From: a virus
Length of the DNA stretch: 26,957 nt
IMG/VR virus record: IMGVR_UViG_3300034061_006238
Location: 1 to 26,957 of that record
Reading direction: 5' to 3' (one strand)
Shown: positions 1 through 7,843 of the stretch, piece after piece
Numbering within the stretch: the first letter of the stretch is position 1
How the letters are laid out: every line of letters starts with the position of its first letter
Position numbers and translations under genes: made by a program
Notes under the pieces: model-generated
What the model saw: the letters and a program-made list of their open reading frames with translations, nothing else
The model's database searches: none
Told to the model about the DNA's origin: nothing

Positions 1-2
1 AG

Positions 3-821
3 AATGAGGAGGTCGCCAAGCTGCTGCTCTCCATCGCCGTCCAAGGCTACGGTGCCTACTGCTTCGATAACCTCAAGAACGGTGCCGACTTCGGCTGTGC
101 CGCGCTGGACGCTGTCCTCACCGGACGAAGCGTCTCGGGCCGAATCCTCGGCCAAAGCAAAGTCGCAGATGCCGAGTTGGACACGGTCTTCTTCGCCACC
201 GGCAATCGCGTCGGCATCAGCAAGGAGTCGGACTCCTTCCGGCGGGTGGCGATCATCAGTCTCCAGTCGAAGTCCGAAGACCCCAAGGCCCGCACCAACT
301 TCCGGTTCGGATGCGACTCTGCTCTGCTGTCACACGCTCTCGCAAACCGAGCAGGCATTCTGCGTGACTGCTTGATCGTGTTGCAAGCGGCGAGCAAGGC
401 CGAACTGCCCGCAGTCAAAGGCTGGGGATCCTACAGTGCCTTCTCCAATATCATCCGCCGGCCACTGGTCTGGTTGGGCGAGCCTGACCCCATCGAAAGC
501 CGGGAAGACGTCCTGATGTACAACGAGGACGCAGAGGAACTGCAGGCAGTGGTCAACGGTCTGCTCCAGGTGTTTGGGGAAGCACAGTACCGCACTGCTG
601 GTGAAATCTACACCGAGCTCCGCAACCACGCAGACGCTGGCGACGACTCAGCCAAGCATGCGGTCGACTCGCTCGCACCAGAGCATTTCCGAGAACCCGC
701 TAGGGCAGTGGGAAAGCGATTGAAGACACGGTTCCGCGACCGGCCGATTGGCGGGTTCTGGATCAAGAGCAAGAAGGATGGACACCGCAACCAGTTGACG
801 TATGGAGTGGAGAAGACATGA
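3..821 (+). CDS. Phage primase/helicase-type replication protein, C-terminal fragment
   Basis: The reading frame is open from base 3, so the gene is cut by the window edge; about 272 residues remain. The visible part has the layout of the C-terminus of phage and plasmid primase-helicase proteins. There is a hydrophobic beta strand ending in FATGNR (sensor-like Asn), then an arginine-containing segment (SFRRVAIISL), then the motif RRPLVWLGEPDP and a C-terminal helical region. In that family this part belongs to an ATP-dependent helicase or primase-helicase used to start phage DNA replication. The ATP-binding P-loop would lie upstream of the window. The stop codon overlaps the next ATG (ATGA, 818-821), so the two genes are probably translated together. 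The family assignment rests on motif recognition; the early-operon position agrees with it. Confidence 0.7.
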   Translation, partial: NEEVAKLLLSIAVQGYGAYCFDNLKNGADFGCAALDAVLTGRSVSGRILGQSKVADAELDTVFFATGNRVGISKESDSFRRVAIISLQSKSEDPKARTNFRFGCDSALLSHALANRAGILRDCLIVLQAASKAELPAVKGWGSYSAFSNIIRRPLVWLGEPDPIESREDVLMYNEDAEELQAVVNGLLQVFGEAQYRTAGEIYTELRNHADAGDDSAKHAVDSLAPEHFREPARAVGKRLKTRFRDRPIGGFWIKSKKDGHRNQLTYGVEKT

Positions 822-1084
822 ACATGAAGTTCAGGATCTGGTCGGCCAAGTTTCAGGAACTTGTGCCGGCCCACAGGCGAGTCGAGATGGAAGCAATGAT
901 GGCTTTGCTGTTCAAGGACCTGGGGCATCCGGTGGAAGAAGAGGTCAAGAAGCATCCCAACAGCAGGAGGTCCGACAGGGAATTTTCACCAGAGGAAATG
1001 GCAGAGATTGAACGTCGTAAGGCCGAGGTCAGGGCAGGGTGGACACCCGCTGATTTTGAGGAAAGAAAGACCAAGATTGTGTGA
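818..1084 (+). CDS. Small hypothetical early protein (88 aa)
   Basis: An 88-residue charged protein lies between the replication gene and the HNH gene, overlapping both by 4 bases (ATGA upstream, GTGA downstream). A second ATG two codons in (824) is an alternative start. Residues about 50-88 are rich in Glu, Lys and Arg and look helical. I recognise no family motif, signal peptide or membrane segment. Tight coupling on both sides supports it as a real gene. Its role is unknown; position suggests an accessory replication or early function. Confidence 0.7.
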   Translation: MNMKFRIWSAKFQELVPAHRRVEMEAMMALLFKDLGHPVEEEVKKHPNSRRSDREFSPEEMAEIERRKAEVRAGWTPADFEERKTKIV

Positions 1085-1857
1085 GCATGGAGGTTGGGGT
1101 GTTCAAGACGAAGGTTTGCTCGAAGTGCAAGGTTGAGAAGGATGAGTGGGAGTTCCGTAAAAACCGCGGTGGATTGCGATCATGGTGCATAGACTGTGAA
1201 TCTGAACCAAGAAGAAAGGCAAGAGAAAAGAGAAAGACTGTGTTCGCAGGTGTTGACGTTTACGACGGGACTGACAGGCCTTGTGCTAAATGTAGAGAAG
1301 TGTACCCAAAAGAAAAAAGGTACTGGAAGAAGCAACCCAGTGGTTCTGGTGGTCTGAGCCCTTGGTGCCGCATGTGCGACATGCGTAACAACCTTGGTTA
1401 CAAAGACACTGGCGATCTCGCGACAGACGTTATCAGTCGGGTTCTCAGGAAGTGGAGGCATGAGCGGCGTGGCAAACGCAACAAGAAAGAAAACGCTGCA
1501 CCTTGGATCAACCACAGTGAAGCCGACTTCTTCGACATGCTGGTCCAGCAGCAAGCACGTTGCGTCGTAAGCAACGTCCCACTCACACCGGAGAACGTCT
1601 CAATCGACCACATCATACCACTGATCAAAGGAGGCACCCACGAACTGAGTAACCTTCGTCTTGTCGCATGGGACGTCAACCAAGCCATGAATTCCCTCGA
1701 CGACCATACCTTCATCGAACTCTGCCGCCAGGTCGCCAACTACCAACTTGATCTGCTGATCTACGGCAACGAAAAAGCCCCGGTGTCTGAATCTCACACC
1801 GGGGCTCATAGCGTCCCAGCCTTGGGACAGTCCCTGACCTTGGATGAACTACCCTAG
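1081..1857 (+). CDS. HNH endonuclease with two Cys-pair zinc-binding repeats
   Basis: This 258-residue protein has two N-terminal Cys repeats. The first runs from CSKC to CIDC and the second from CAKC to CRMC, each enclosing a GGL-x-W-C segment typical of small zinc-binding modules in phage HNH proteins. A basic linker (KWRHERRGKRNKK) precedes the HNH domain, where SIDHIIPLIKGG and SNLRL provide the central DH and the following Asn. HNH enzymes nick or cut DNA; in phages they act as homing nucleases or in packaging and replication. The GTG start overlaps the previous stop; ATG at 1087 is an alternative. The last 27 or so codons, after the HNH domain, carry the terminator of the opposite strand and overlap the stop of the convergent fibre gene by 9 bases, so this tail may be shaped by that signal. 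The packaging genes are far away, so a role in packaging is less likely. Confidence 0.85.
   Translation: MSMEVGVFKTKVCSKCKVEKDEWEFRKNRGGLRSWCIDCESEPRRKAREKRKTVFAGVDVYDGTDRPCAKCREVYPKEKRYWKKQPSGSGGLSPWCRMCDMRNNLGYKDTGDLATDVISRVLRKWRHERRGKRNKKENAAPWINHSEADFFDMLVQQQARCVVSNVPLTPENVSIDHIIPLIKGGTHELSNLRLVAWDVNQAMNSLDDHTFIELCRQVANYQLDLLIYGNEKAPVSESHTGAHSVPALGQSLTLDELP
1771..1806 (-). terminator. Intrinsic terminator of the late operon
   Basis: An 11-bp perfect inverted repeat (AGCCCCGGTGT at 1776-1786, its complement at 1796-1806) encloses a 9-base loop. Read on the minus strand the stem is followed directly by a run of T (1776-1772), the classic rho-independent form. It lies 43 bases beyond the stop codon of the last late gene (1849). 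On the plus strand no T-run follows, so it should act on the minus strand only. The signal lies entirely within the coding region of the convergent HNH gene. Confidence 0.9.
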
Positions 1858-3162
1858 CGGGTCGAGAATGTTCACCGGTCCACGGGCAACTGTCTTTTTT
1901 GTAGCATCTGCCCTGACCAATTCCAAGTCAAAAAATGCATCCTCACCAACGTAGTCGGCCAGCAGAGTTGTCTGTGCCTCGGTGAGCTCGACACTGACGG
2001 TCTTGCTGCTGTTGTCCAGTTCGGTTGTGGAGACATGATCAACCACCGCAACACCGGCCACGCTGACAGTGAGCTCTGCCGAATCGAACAGCGACAGGTT
2101 CGGGAACTTGGAGTCCGTGAAGGACACTGCCGTGTTGTCTGCTGCGATGTACTCATCCCCAGGCACGATGTCCAACACGTTGTTGATCATCCTGCCGCCG
2201 GCAGAGACTGCGAAATTGAATTGACCAGTGAGCACCGGCAGTCCATTGGCAGACACGATGTTCGCATCCATCTCCGAGATGGTGTAGACGATCACCGGGA
2301 TCAGTTCCACGTTTGTCGTCGTGCTCTTGCCCGAGAACACCAACTTGTCGGCATTGGTCTCTGCCTGAGTCAGTGTCCAGGTGTAGAGTCCCTTCGCGTT
2401 TGTCGCGTCTGTTTCCGCTGCCGAAGCATCTCCCAAAGCGGTAACTGCCCCATCGTCCTTCGCGATGTAAGCAGTCAGGTTCGCCGCGTCTCCGGTCTTT
2501 GGCTTGCCCGTTGCAGTGTCGATGGCAAGCATCGTGATGGATTGGCCGGCTTGATTCTTTTGCATTGTCATTACCTCAAACGAGTACCAATAAATCCACC
2601 AGTTTGCGGCACCGGTAGACTGAGTCGTTGGATTGCCAAGTTGCGGTAAACCCGCGGATACTGCAACAACACTGAAAACATGTACCTGTCCCAGCACCAG
2701 TGTTCCGCACACTGGCGAACCCGTTGCCAGTCCGCTTGGCCCCAGCACGTGATTCTGCGTCAGCGTTGTTTCGCGTACCTGCGCCTTCGCGCTGTCAAAC
2801 CCCGTCGCCGTGAGGCTGTGGTTCTGGGCGAGGCTGGTTGTCCCCACCACCGGCGAACCAGTGGCGAGACCGCTTGGCGCAAGGCTGTGATTTTGCGTTA
2901 GTGCGGTCGTGCCGCAAACTGGTGCGGTCGTCGCCAGTCCGCTGGCAGTCAGGCTGTGATTCTGCGTGAGGGCTGGCTGGCCGCAAACTGGCGTCCCCGC
3001 TGCGAGGTTGTTCGGCCCGAGGCTGTGATTCTGCGAAAGGCTTGGCTGGCCGCAAACGGGCGTCCCGGCAGCAATTCCGCTAAGGGTGAGGGAGTCGTTG
3101 CCGGCTGCCCCAGCCCCAAGCAAACCGCCAAACAGGAATGTCAGCCCTTGCAGATCAGCCAT
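1849..3162 (-). CDS. Repeat-containing tail fibre-like protein, last gene of the late operon
   Basis: This 437-residue protein has two parts. Residues about 20-180 hold seven imperfect tandem repeats of 23 residues, with a consensus like TQNHSL-x-PSGLATG-x-PVCG-x-xxL. Similar degenerate repeats occur in phage fibre or structural proteins. After a Trp/Tyr-rich stretch (WWIYWY), residues about 198-437 form a beta-rich region without recognised catalytic motifs. An internal ATG pair (2571, 2565) has a GAGG ribosome site at 2574-2577, so the second part may also be made separately. The upstream SD for the full ORF (GGAG at 3174-3177) is 11 bases from the ATG. The stop is 9 bases inside the convergent HNH gene. 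A role in host attachment is inferred from position at the end of the fibre module. Confidence 0.75.
   Translation of the reverse strand: MADLQGLTFLFGGLLGAGAAGNDSLTLSGIAAGTPVCGQPSLSQNHSLGPNNLAAGTPVCGQPALTQNHSLTASGLATTAPVCGTTALTQNHSLAPSGLATGSPVVGTTSLAQNHSLTATGFDSAKAQVRETTLTQNHVLGPSGLATGSPVCGTLVLGQVHVFSVVAVSAGLPQLGNPTTQSTGAANWWIYWYSFEVMTMQKNQAGQSITMLAIDTATGKPKTGDAANLTAYIAKDDGAVTALGDASAAETDATNAKGLYTWTLTQAETNADKLVFSGKSTTTNVELIPVIVYTISEMDANIVSANGLPVLTGQFNFAVSAGGRMINNVLDIVPGDEYIAADNTAVSFTDSKFPNLSLFDSAELTVSVAGVAVVDHVSTTELDNSSKTVSVELTEAQTTLLADYVGEDAFFDLELVRADATKKTVARGPVNILDPLG
2563..2577 (-). promoter_or_regulatory. Possible internal ribosome binding site and start inside the repeat-fibre gene
   Basis: GAGG (complement of 2574-2577) stands 8 bases before the in-frame ATG at 2565 and 2 bases before another at 2571. 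In the +1 frame the same bases read TAATG, the stop-start overlap used at several other junctions of this module. This suggests that the repeat part and the C-terminal part were once, or still are, separate translation units. Confidence 0.4.
2620..3105 (-). repeat. Seven imperfect 69-bp tandem coding repeats
   Basis: The repeat unit encodes 23 residues, with QNHSL and PVCG blocks recurring in register. Copies 2-4 and 6 are most alike; copies 1, 5 and 7 have diverged (the last has lost QNH and PVCG). The approximate limits are from the protein alignment. Such arrays can expand or contract by recombination and would change fibre length. Confidence 0.75.
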
Positions 3163-3166
3163 TTAT

Positions 3167-3328
3167 TTACAGGCTCCGCAACGCCTCAAGCGTCGTTTCT
3201 GTCTCCGCGATTTGAACGTCCAACTGCTCGACCTGCTCGATTTCACCGAGTGCGGCCGCGCTGGTGCGCAGCATCGAAAGATTGGCAACTTTGCGCTGCA
3301 ATAGTTCGATGATATAGGCAATGGTCAT
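3167..3328 (-). CDS. Small coiled-coil protein (53 aa)
   Basis: This short gene lies between two fibre genes. Its ATG overlaps the stop of the kelch-fibre gene (TAATG, 3330-3326), and its TAA ends 4 bases before the ATG of the repeat-fibre gene. The protein begins MTIAYIIELLQRKV and continues with a Glu/Gln/Leu-rich stretch including EIEQVEQLDVQIAET, with hydrophobic residues spaced as in a coiled coil. It fills an otherwise empty 165-base gap. It could be a small virion or chaperone-like partner of the fibres; no family was recognised. Confidence 0.6.
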   Translation of the reverse strand: MTIAYIIELLQRKVANLSMLRTSAAALGEIEQVEQLDVQIAETETTLEALRSL

Positions 3329-4752
3329 TAAATCACCATCTGGCGAAGAAGAATTGCGGAAGTGTTGAGCAGAATGTAATTGTAAAAAATGTCCGTTGCC
3401 CCGTCCTTGTAAATGACGTCGAATGCGGTGTCACCAACAACCGCTGTTCCTTGTGGGTACAGCATCGTCCCCCACGGGAACAACTCGCTGCGTGCGAATT
3501 CAAAAGCAAACCAGCGTCCTGTCGCTTCTTTTTGGATGTACAGCCGGTCGCCGTGCAGAGCGTATTTTGTGCCAGCCGCAAACGTCTCGCTTGAAGGCGA
3601 GTAAGTGACGGTCGCCCATGTGTTGCCCGGAATGTCGTAACGATGCAAAGCACCGCTAGCCGCACCTTGAAACGAGTAGATATACCGACCGTTCAGAATC
3701 AAACTCTCGTTCGTCCAGTCGCTCGCCGTTGACGAATGCACCCAATGGGCAGACATGCCAGCACCGGGTGCCGCTGCTCTCGCCGCAACAGGTGTCAGAG
3801 TAGACCACGTATTGGCCGTGATGTCATAGCGGTACATCGTGACCGCGTTGTTTCCAAGCAGATAGAGGAAGTTGTCATTTCCCTCGATTGCGTATTGACT
3901 GGTAGCGTCTGGCGTGGTTGTCCACGTTGCAACCGTCAGGGTATCAGCCGTGTTTGCCGTGATAGTGCGGATTTGCCCAGCACCCGTTCCTGAAGTGATT
4001 CGCACTTGCGAGTTAATCCAGCTAGACGCTTGCCAGGTCTTGCCGGTCTGAACCAGCGTTGTAGAAGTTGCTGATGTTGCGGTTCCGGTCGCGAAGGTCT
4101 TAAACGAACCATCGACAACAGAAGGCGTCGCAACCAGTTTGGCGTCGGTGCCAAAAGACGCGGGCATATTTGCCAGCGTTGTCCAAGTGTTAGTTGCCCA
4201 ATCGTACTTTCGGAAACTAGCCGCAGCGGTGGAGCCGTTTCCAGCAACGTACCAAGTAGGCGTAAGTAGCCGGTACACCGTCGAAGCAGAAAACGCCGAA
4301 GCTTGAGTCGCCACCGTAATTACAGCGTTCGTTCCAATTGTGTTGCTGACAATATCTAGCACAGCACCCGCATTCGGACCAGCCATGATTTGGATTTTGT
4401 AGCCGCGCAGGTCACGGGCAAGCGTCTGATTGGTGGTAATCGTGCTGGTAGTGCCTGCCGTTGCGGTCAATGAAAAAACAGCGGTACTTGCACCGACCGA
4501 AAAACCTGTGGCAGTTGCTGACGCTCCCACACCGAGAGCCGCTGCTAACCCGGGAGCGGGCAACGTGACCCAGCCATCCTCTTCCGGCAGATACATCAAT
4601 GCAGAGTTTTGACCTGTCAGATAGAGTTGCTGCTGACGAAAGTGGCGAGAGGAAGCAATCAGCATCCCAGCCGCTGAGGTGGTTGGTGCCGGTGTACAAA
4701 ACTCCCATCGCTTTAGGTCCAGAATTTTTCGATTGCCGTTGGTTGTTGGCAT
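3328..4752 (-). CDS. Kelch-repeat tail fibre / receptor-binding-like protein
   Basis: This 474-residue protein contains three kelch-type blades marked by YDWATNTW (about residue 183), YDITANTW (309) and YDIPGNTW (372). Each is followed by a TL/TV-type turn, as in beta-propellers that bind sugars or proteins. Between the blades are two beta inserts of the form GAGQIRTITANTADTLTVA (about 257-275) and a related one at about 124-148, a motif I associate with phage structural proteins. There is no signal peptide, consistent with a virion component. A strong AGGAGG ribosome site precedes the ATG. It probably forms a tail fibre or adhesin that contacts the host surface. The neighbours on both sides are fibre-module genes. 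Confidence 0.7.
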   Translation of the reverse strand: MPTTNGNRKILDLKRWEFCTPAPTTSAAGMLIASSRHFRQQQLYLTGQNSALMYLPEEDGWVTLPAPGLAAALGVGASATATGFSVGASTAVFSLTATAGTTSTITTNQTLARDLRGYKIQIMAGPNAGAVLDIVSNTIGTNAVITVATQASAFSASTVYRLLTPTWYVAGNGSTAAASFRKYDWATNTWTTLANMPASFGTDAKLVATPSVVDGSFKTFATGTATSATSTTLVQTGKTWQASSWINSQVRITSGTGAGQIRTITANTADTLTVATWTTTPDATSQYAIEGNDNFLYLLGNNAVTMYRYDITANTWSTLTPVAARAAAPGAGMSAHWVHSSTASDWTNESLILNGRYIYSFQGAASGALHRYDIPGNTWATVTYSPSSETFAAGTKYALHGDRLYIQKEATGRWFAFEFARSELFPWGTMLYPQGTAVVGDTAFDVIYKDGATDIFYNYILLNTSAILLRQMVI

Positions 4753-4762
4753 GGGTTGCCTC

Positions 4763-5206
4763 CTAAGTTACTGAAATGTTTCGCCGGAGATTGTCGGCTT
4801 GTAAGTGCATCAATGCCGGGATTTGGTCATTGCACGCAAACCCGCCGATTTGCGTTTGATTGGCGAGTGAGCCGGTTCCGATGTTGGAGGTCACGGTTCC
4901 GCTGACTGTGACATTCATGTTTGCCGCCGTTGCCTGCCGCACTTCCATAATTGGAAAGCCTTGCGCGTTCGGTAGTGACATGCCGATTGTCTTGGTCAGC
5001 GTGTTAATCGCAAACCGCATCGCCTCGATTGCCTCCATCAATTCGCCCACACCTTTTACGGGCAGGCCATTGGCCGACGATACGTCGCCATCGTTGACCC
5101 CATCCGCGCCATGCACCAGCTTAATTCTCTGGTACTGGACGCCGCCGATGTCGTCGGATGCTGCGGTTGCCCCGCTGCCCGGTGTGATGCCTACATTGTC
5201 TGCCAT
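4763..5206 (-). CDS. Conserved phage structural protein (DDIGGVQYQR type)
   Basis: This 147-residue protein has an N-terminal signature (a short Gly/Ala-rich lead, then DDIGGVQYQRIKL, HGADG and GDVSSANGLPV). I recognise it from small proteins encoded near tail fibres in many phages. The middle is helical (ELMEAIEAMRFAINTL) and the C-terminus is beta-like with a Cys in GGFACND. It has no signal peptide. It starts 3 bases after the stop of the upstream gene, so it is surely co-transcribed. It is probably a virion decoration or fibre-associated protein; the exact role is unknown. Confidence 0.65.
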   Translation of the reverse strand: MADNVGITPGSGATAASDDIGGVQYQRIKLVHGADGVNDGDVSSANGLPVKGVGELMEAIEAMRFAINTLTKTIGMSLPNAQGFPIMEVRQATAANMNVTVSGTVTSNIGTGSLANQTQIGGFACNDQIPALMHLQADNLRRNISVT

Positions 5207-5209
5207 GTG

Positions 5210-5587
5210 TTAGCTCGCCTGCGGGATGCGAATGGTGAATGAACTGGTGGAAAACGTGTTGCCGTTGGTCACGGATTGCGACGAAGACAGGGCACCAGTC
5301 GCCAGAAGGCGTGAGTTGCCGGTGTCGGTGATGGCGTAGTGGGTCGCCGTGCCCGTGCCAGTGACGCTCCCAGCCGTCAAGGCCTGAACCGTCACCTGCC
5401 GACCGTTTGGTGAACCAGCAGCAGGTGCGCCAACGTCACCAGCCCCAAGCGTTTTATTGCCGAGGGTTAGCGTGCTTGTCGCCTGCGTGTAGGTCGTCGG
5501 CTCGCTGGAGCAAATGTCTAGTCGGTTGCCTTCGGTGTCCAGAACCGTCAGGCCGTTGTCGAATACCCGGTCATTGAGAAATGGCAT
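5210..5587 (-). CDS. Conserved phage structural protein (LNDRVFDNG type)
   Basis: This 125-residue protein begins PFLNDRVFDNGL and continues LDICSSEPTTYTQAT and TLGNK, a signature I associate with small phage proteins next to fibre genes. The remainder is Thr/Ser/Gly-rich and beta-like (HYAITDTG, LLATGALS), ending FTIRIP. An AAAGG ribosome site is spaced 8 bases from the ATG. No enzyme motif is present. It probably sits in or on the virion tail tip or fibres; this is inferred from neighbours and composition. Confidence 0.65.
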   Translation of the reverse strand: MPFLNDRVFDNGLTVLDTEGNRLDICSSEPTTYTQATSTLTLGNKTLGAGDVGAPAAGSPNGRQVTVQALTAGSVTGTGTATHYAITDTGNSRLLATGALSSSQSVTNGNTFSTSSFTIRIPQAS

Positions 5588-5617
5588 GTCCTAAACCTTT
5601 CCATCTATCGTGGTTTG

Positions 5618-5986
5618 TTACTGAATGGGTTCCACTTCAAACCGTGTCAGCCCGTTCGCCTCGATTACCCGGTTGAAATGACTGAACCCATCCTCATTTT
5701 CCGATATGTCGATAATCAGGCTGGCGAGAATCGCCCCGATAACCTGCGGGTCTGCTCCCTCAATGGGCGGAAACTCGCCTTGCCCCATTCCGGCCAGCAA
5801 GTCAACGAAGCTCTGTTGAGCCTGTGTGCGGCAACCGTAGTGCGTGACTGATTGACCGTCTGCCGAGAGCGTTGCTGAGAAGTTATTCGGCCCGTGCCCC
5901 AATGCCTCGGCAACAGCGTTAGCCCCGTCGCGGGTGTACGTTGGGGCAATCATCACGATTGAATATTTCCAGTCGGTTTGGCTCAT
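5618..5986 (-). CDS. Hypothetical fibre-module protein (122 aa)
   Basis: The ATG overlaps the stop of the large upstream fibre gene (TAATG, 5988-5984), so it should be translated by coupling. The sequence has an N-terminal strand (WKYSIVMIAPTYT), a helical centre with FVDLLAGMGQGE, and a hydrophobic stretch (GAILASLIIDIS) that is too short and polar-flanked to be a clear membrane anchor. I do not recognise a family. It could be a chaperone or cap for the fibre upstream. Confidence 0.65.
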   Translation of the reverse strand: MSQTDWKYSIVMIAPTYTRDGANAVAEALGHGPNNFSATLSADGQSVTHYGCRTQAQQSFVDLLAGMGQGEFPPIEGADPQVIGAILASLIIDISENEDGFSHFNRVIEANGLTRFEVEPIQ

Positions 5987-7788
5987 TAGTAGCTGACTCC
6001 AGCACGTTTGGCTAACAAGTTGCGTTCAAAGTCTGCAATCGTTCCTTCAGGTGTTGCGGCTCCTCGGATAATCAGGGTGTAGAGGATGCCGGAGAAACGG
6101 AGAGACGTTCCGGCACGGGAGCCGATATAGACAATTGCGTTTGAATAGTTTCCAGACCCTTGAGTGCTTGTAGATGACGCAACAGAAACAGAATTTCTAC
6201 GAACTGACACTGATGGAGCTGAAATGTTAGCTTGACCCGTTAAAACGCTTGTCGATGGTGCTTGCCATGCAGCAGTTACTGAAGTTTCCGCAAATTCTGT
6301 ACTGGTTCCTCGACTTGCGAACGCCAACTTTGATGCCGAGCCGCTTGGTTCAAACAAACCGAATGACCCGTTGTTGGCGGAGACGCTGCCAGTTAATTCA
6401 GCCACTACACCCGTTGCCGCGTCGCTATTCTTCCTTACCCCCGCCATCACGGTCATCTTGTCGGTGCTTGAAAAATCTATGCTCGTCGTAATCAGGCTGT
6501 CGTCACTACCGTCTGCCAACAGACCCCAACAATCACGCTTTGATGCCTCGGTTACGTCGTGGGTTGTGGTAACTCGCTGGTAGGTGGTTGCGGTCGAGCC
6601 GGTTTCACACTGAGCCGACGCAACGTGGATTGTTTTGTTTAAGTTGTCAGCAGCAACGGCCCAAGTGAACGCTGATGTGCTAGGGGCAATATAAACACGA
6701 AGGCTTCCAGTTAAGTCACCAGCAAGCGGTGCGATGTTTAGGCTGCATCTATACCAACCATTCCCCGCTGATGTTATTGTTGCCCCTGCCGTTGGCGTTG
6801 TTCCATTAGCTAAATCAAAGTAAGCAAGAGCAGTTGAAATGCCCGTCCAATCTGTTGACAGAATTGCGGCGAAATCATGATTTCCCTTTTTCAAATAGAA
6901 ACTTTGGTTGTAAGTCCCCGCAACTGGAACTGTAACAGTTTGACTAACAAAAACAGAAGTTGAGCCTCCGCCGCCAACCAAAGTATCAGCGTTTTGTTCG
7001 CCAAATGGCCCGACCTCTGCGTTGGCTGAAACAGTTAGTCCACCTTTACCCCACGCCCCATTATCAAACTGTTCCGTGAACGTCAGCAGATTCCGCCTAC
7101 CACCATCCGGGGTACGGCACAAGGCGGGGCGCTGGCTTCCGTTAGTCTGGTACGGGTGGATGCCGGGGATTTCGCGGACGGAGATGTTGTCGAGAGCGAG
7201 GACCGTTCCCGCTGACGTTGCCTCAAAAATGATTTGGGTGTCAGAACTTCCGGCAAGACAGAAAACCCGATACGTTCCTGTTGCTGCGTAGGTTGACGTT
7301 CGATTTCCGCCTGTGTAAACCCGAACGCCACCGGACGAAAAACTAGCTACCGTGAAGGTAACAACGTAGAACTTTCCCGCCGTAACAACACCAGACCGGA
7401 AAACACCGTTGTTCAGTGCTACGGTGTTATAGTTGGCAAGCCCTCCTGAGATAGTCACGTTGGTTGATTTCGTCCACCACGTATCACTATCGAACCCGCC
7501 ATTCGTCACCAACTCCGCCCCAAGATTCTCCAGCCCGCCCCGGCTCGAATCAATCACAAGGCCAACCGGGTCACCCGGCTGAATCGCTGGCGTTACGCCG
7601 TTAGCGTCTTGATAGAGCGAGTGATTGGGATAAGCAGCTTTGAATGTCTCACCAGTCAAGCCGGAAACAATCTTTGCCTGACTCGCCCCGTTTCTATCGC
7701 CAATGTCGATGGCGAGGCCCTGTTCGTTGTTGGAAAATAACGAACGAACATTTGGGTCAGAACTTGCACCGAGTAGTAGCAGACTCAT
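5986..7788 (-). CDS. Large tail fibre with carbohydrate-binding-like and LamG-like domains
   Basis: This 600-residue protein has a short N-terminal region (about 1-85), then a beta-sandwich-like domain opened by ELVTNGGFDS-x-TWW and closed by LDNISVRE (about 88-207). A second, related domain opens with RNLLTFTEQFDNGAW (about 232-410) and ends CETGSTATTYQRV. Residues about 425-600 resemble a concanavalin A/LamG fold, with repeated strands and a final GILYTLIIRG. Such modules bind surface sugars and are common in phage distal tail proteins. No catalytic motif was seen. It is likely the main host-recognition fibre. A GGAAAG ribosome site precedes the ATG. Base composition looks more AT-rich than in the head genes. 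Confidence 0.7.
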   Translation of the reverse strand: MSLLLLGASSDPNVRSLFSNNEQGLAIDIGDRNGASQAKIVSGLTGETFKAAYPNHSLYQDANGVTPAIQPGDPVGLVIDSSRGGLENLGAELVTNGGFDSDTWWTKSTNVTISGGLANYNTVALNNGVFRSGVVTAGKFYVVTFTVASFSSGGVRVYTGGNRTSTYAATGTYRVFCLAGSSDTQIIFEATSAGTVLALDNISVREIPGIHPYQTNGSQRPALCRTPDGGRRNLLTFTEQFDNGAWGKGGLTVSANAEVGPFGEQNADTLVGGGGSTSVFVSQTVTVPVAGTYNQSFYLKKGNHDFAAILSTDWTGISTALAYFDLANGTTPTAGATITSAGNGWYRCSLNIAPLAGDLTGSLRVYIAPSTSAFTWAVAADNLNKTIHVASAQCETGSTATTYQRVTTTHDVTEASKRDCWGLLADGSDDSLITTSIDFSSTDKMTVMAGVRKNSDAATGVVAELTGSVSANNGSFGLFEPSGSASKLAFASRGTSTEFAETSVTAAWQAPSTSVLTGQANISAPSVSVRRNSVSVASSTSTQGSGNYSNAIVYIGSRAGTSLRFSGILYTLIIRGAATPEGTIADFERNLLAKRAGVSY

Positions 7789-7843
7789 TTCTTACTTTCC
7801 GTATTTCGCAATCAGTTTGCCGCGGCACGGGGCCACCTACCAA

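Noticed and set aside
2620-3105. Tandem repeats as a possible CRISPR array
   Set aside because: The repeats are contiguous 69-bp coding units in phase with the fibre gene, without unique spacers or palindromic repeats.
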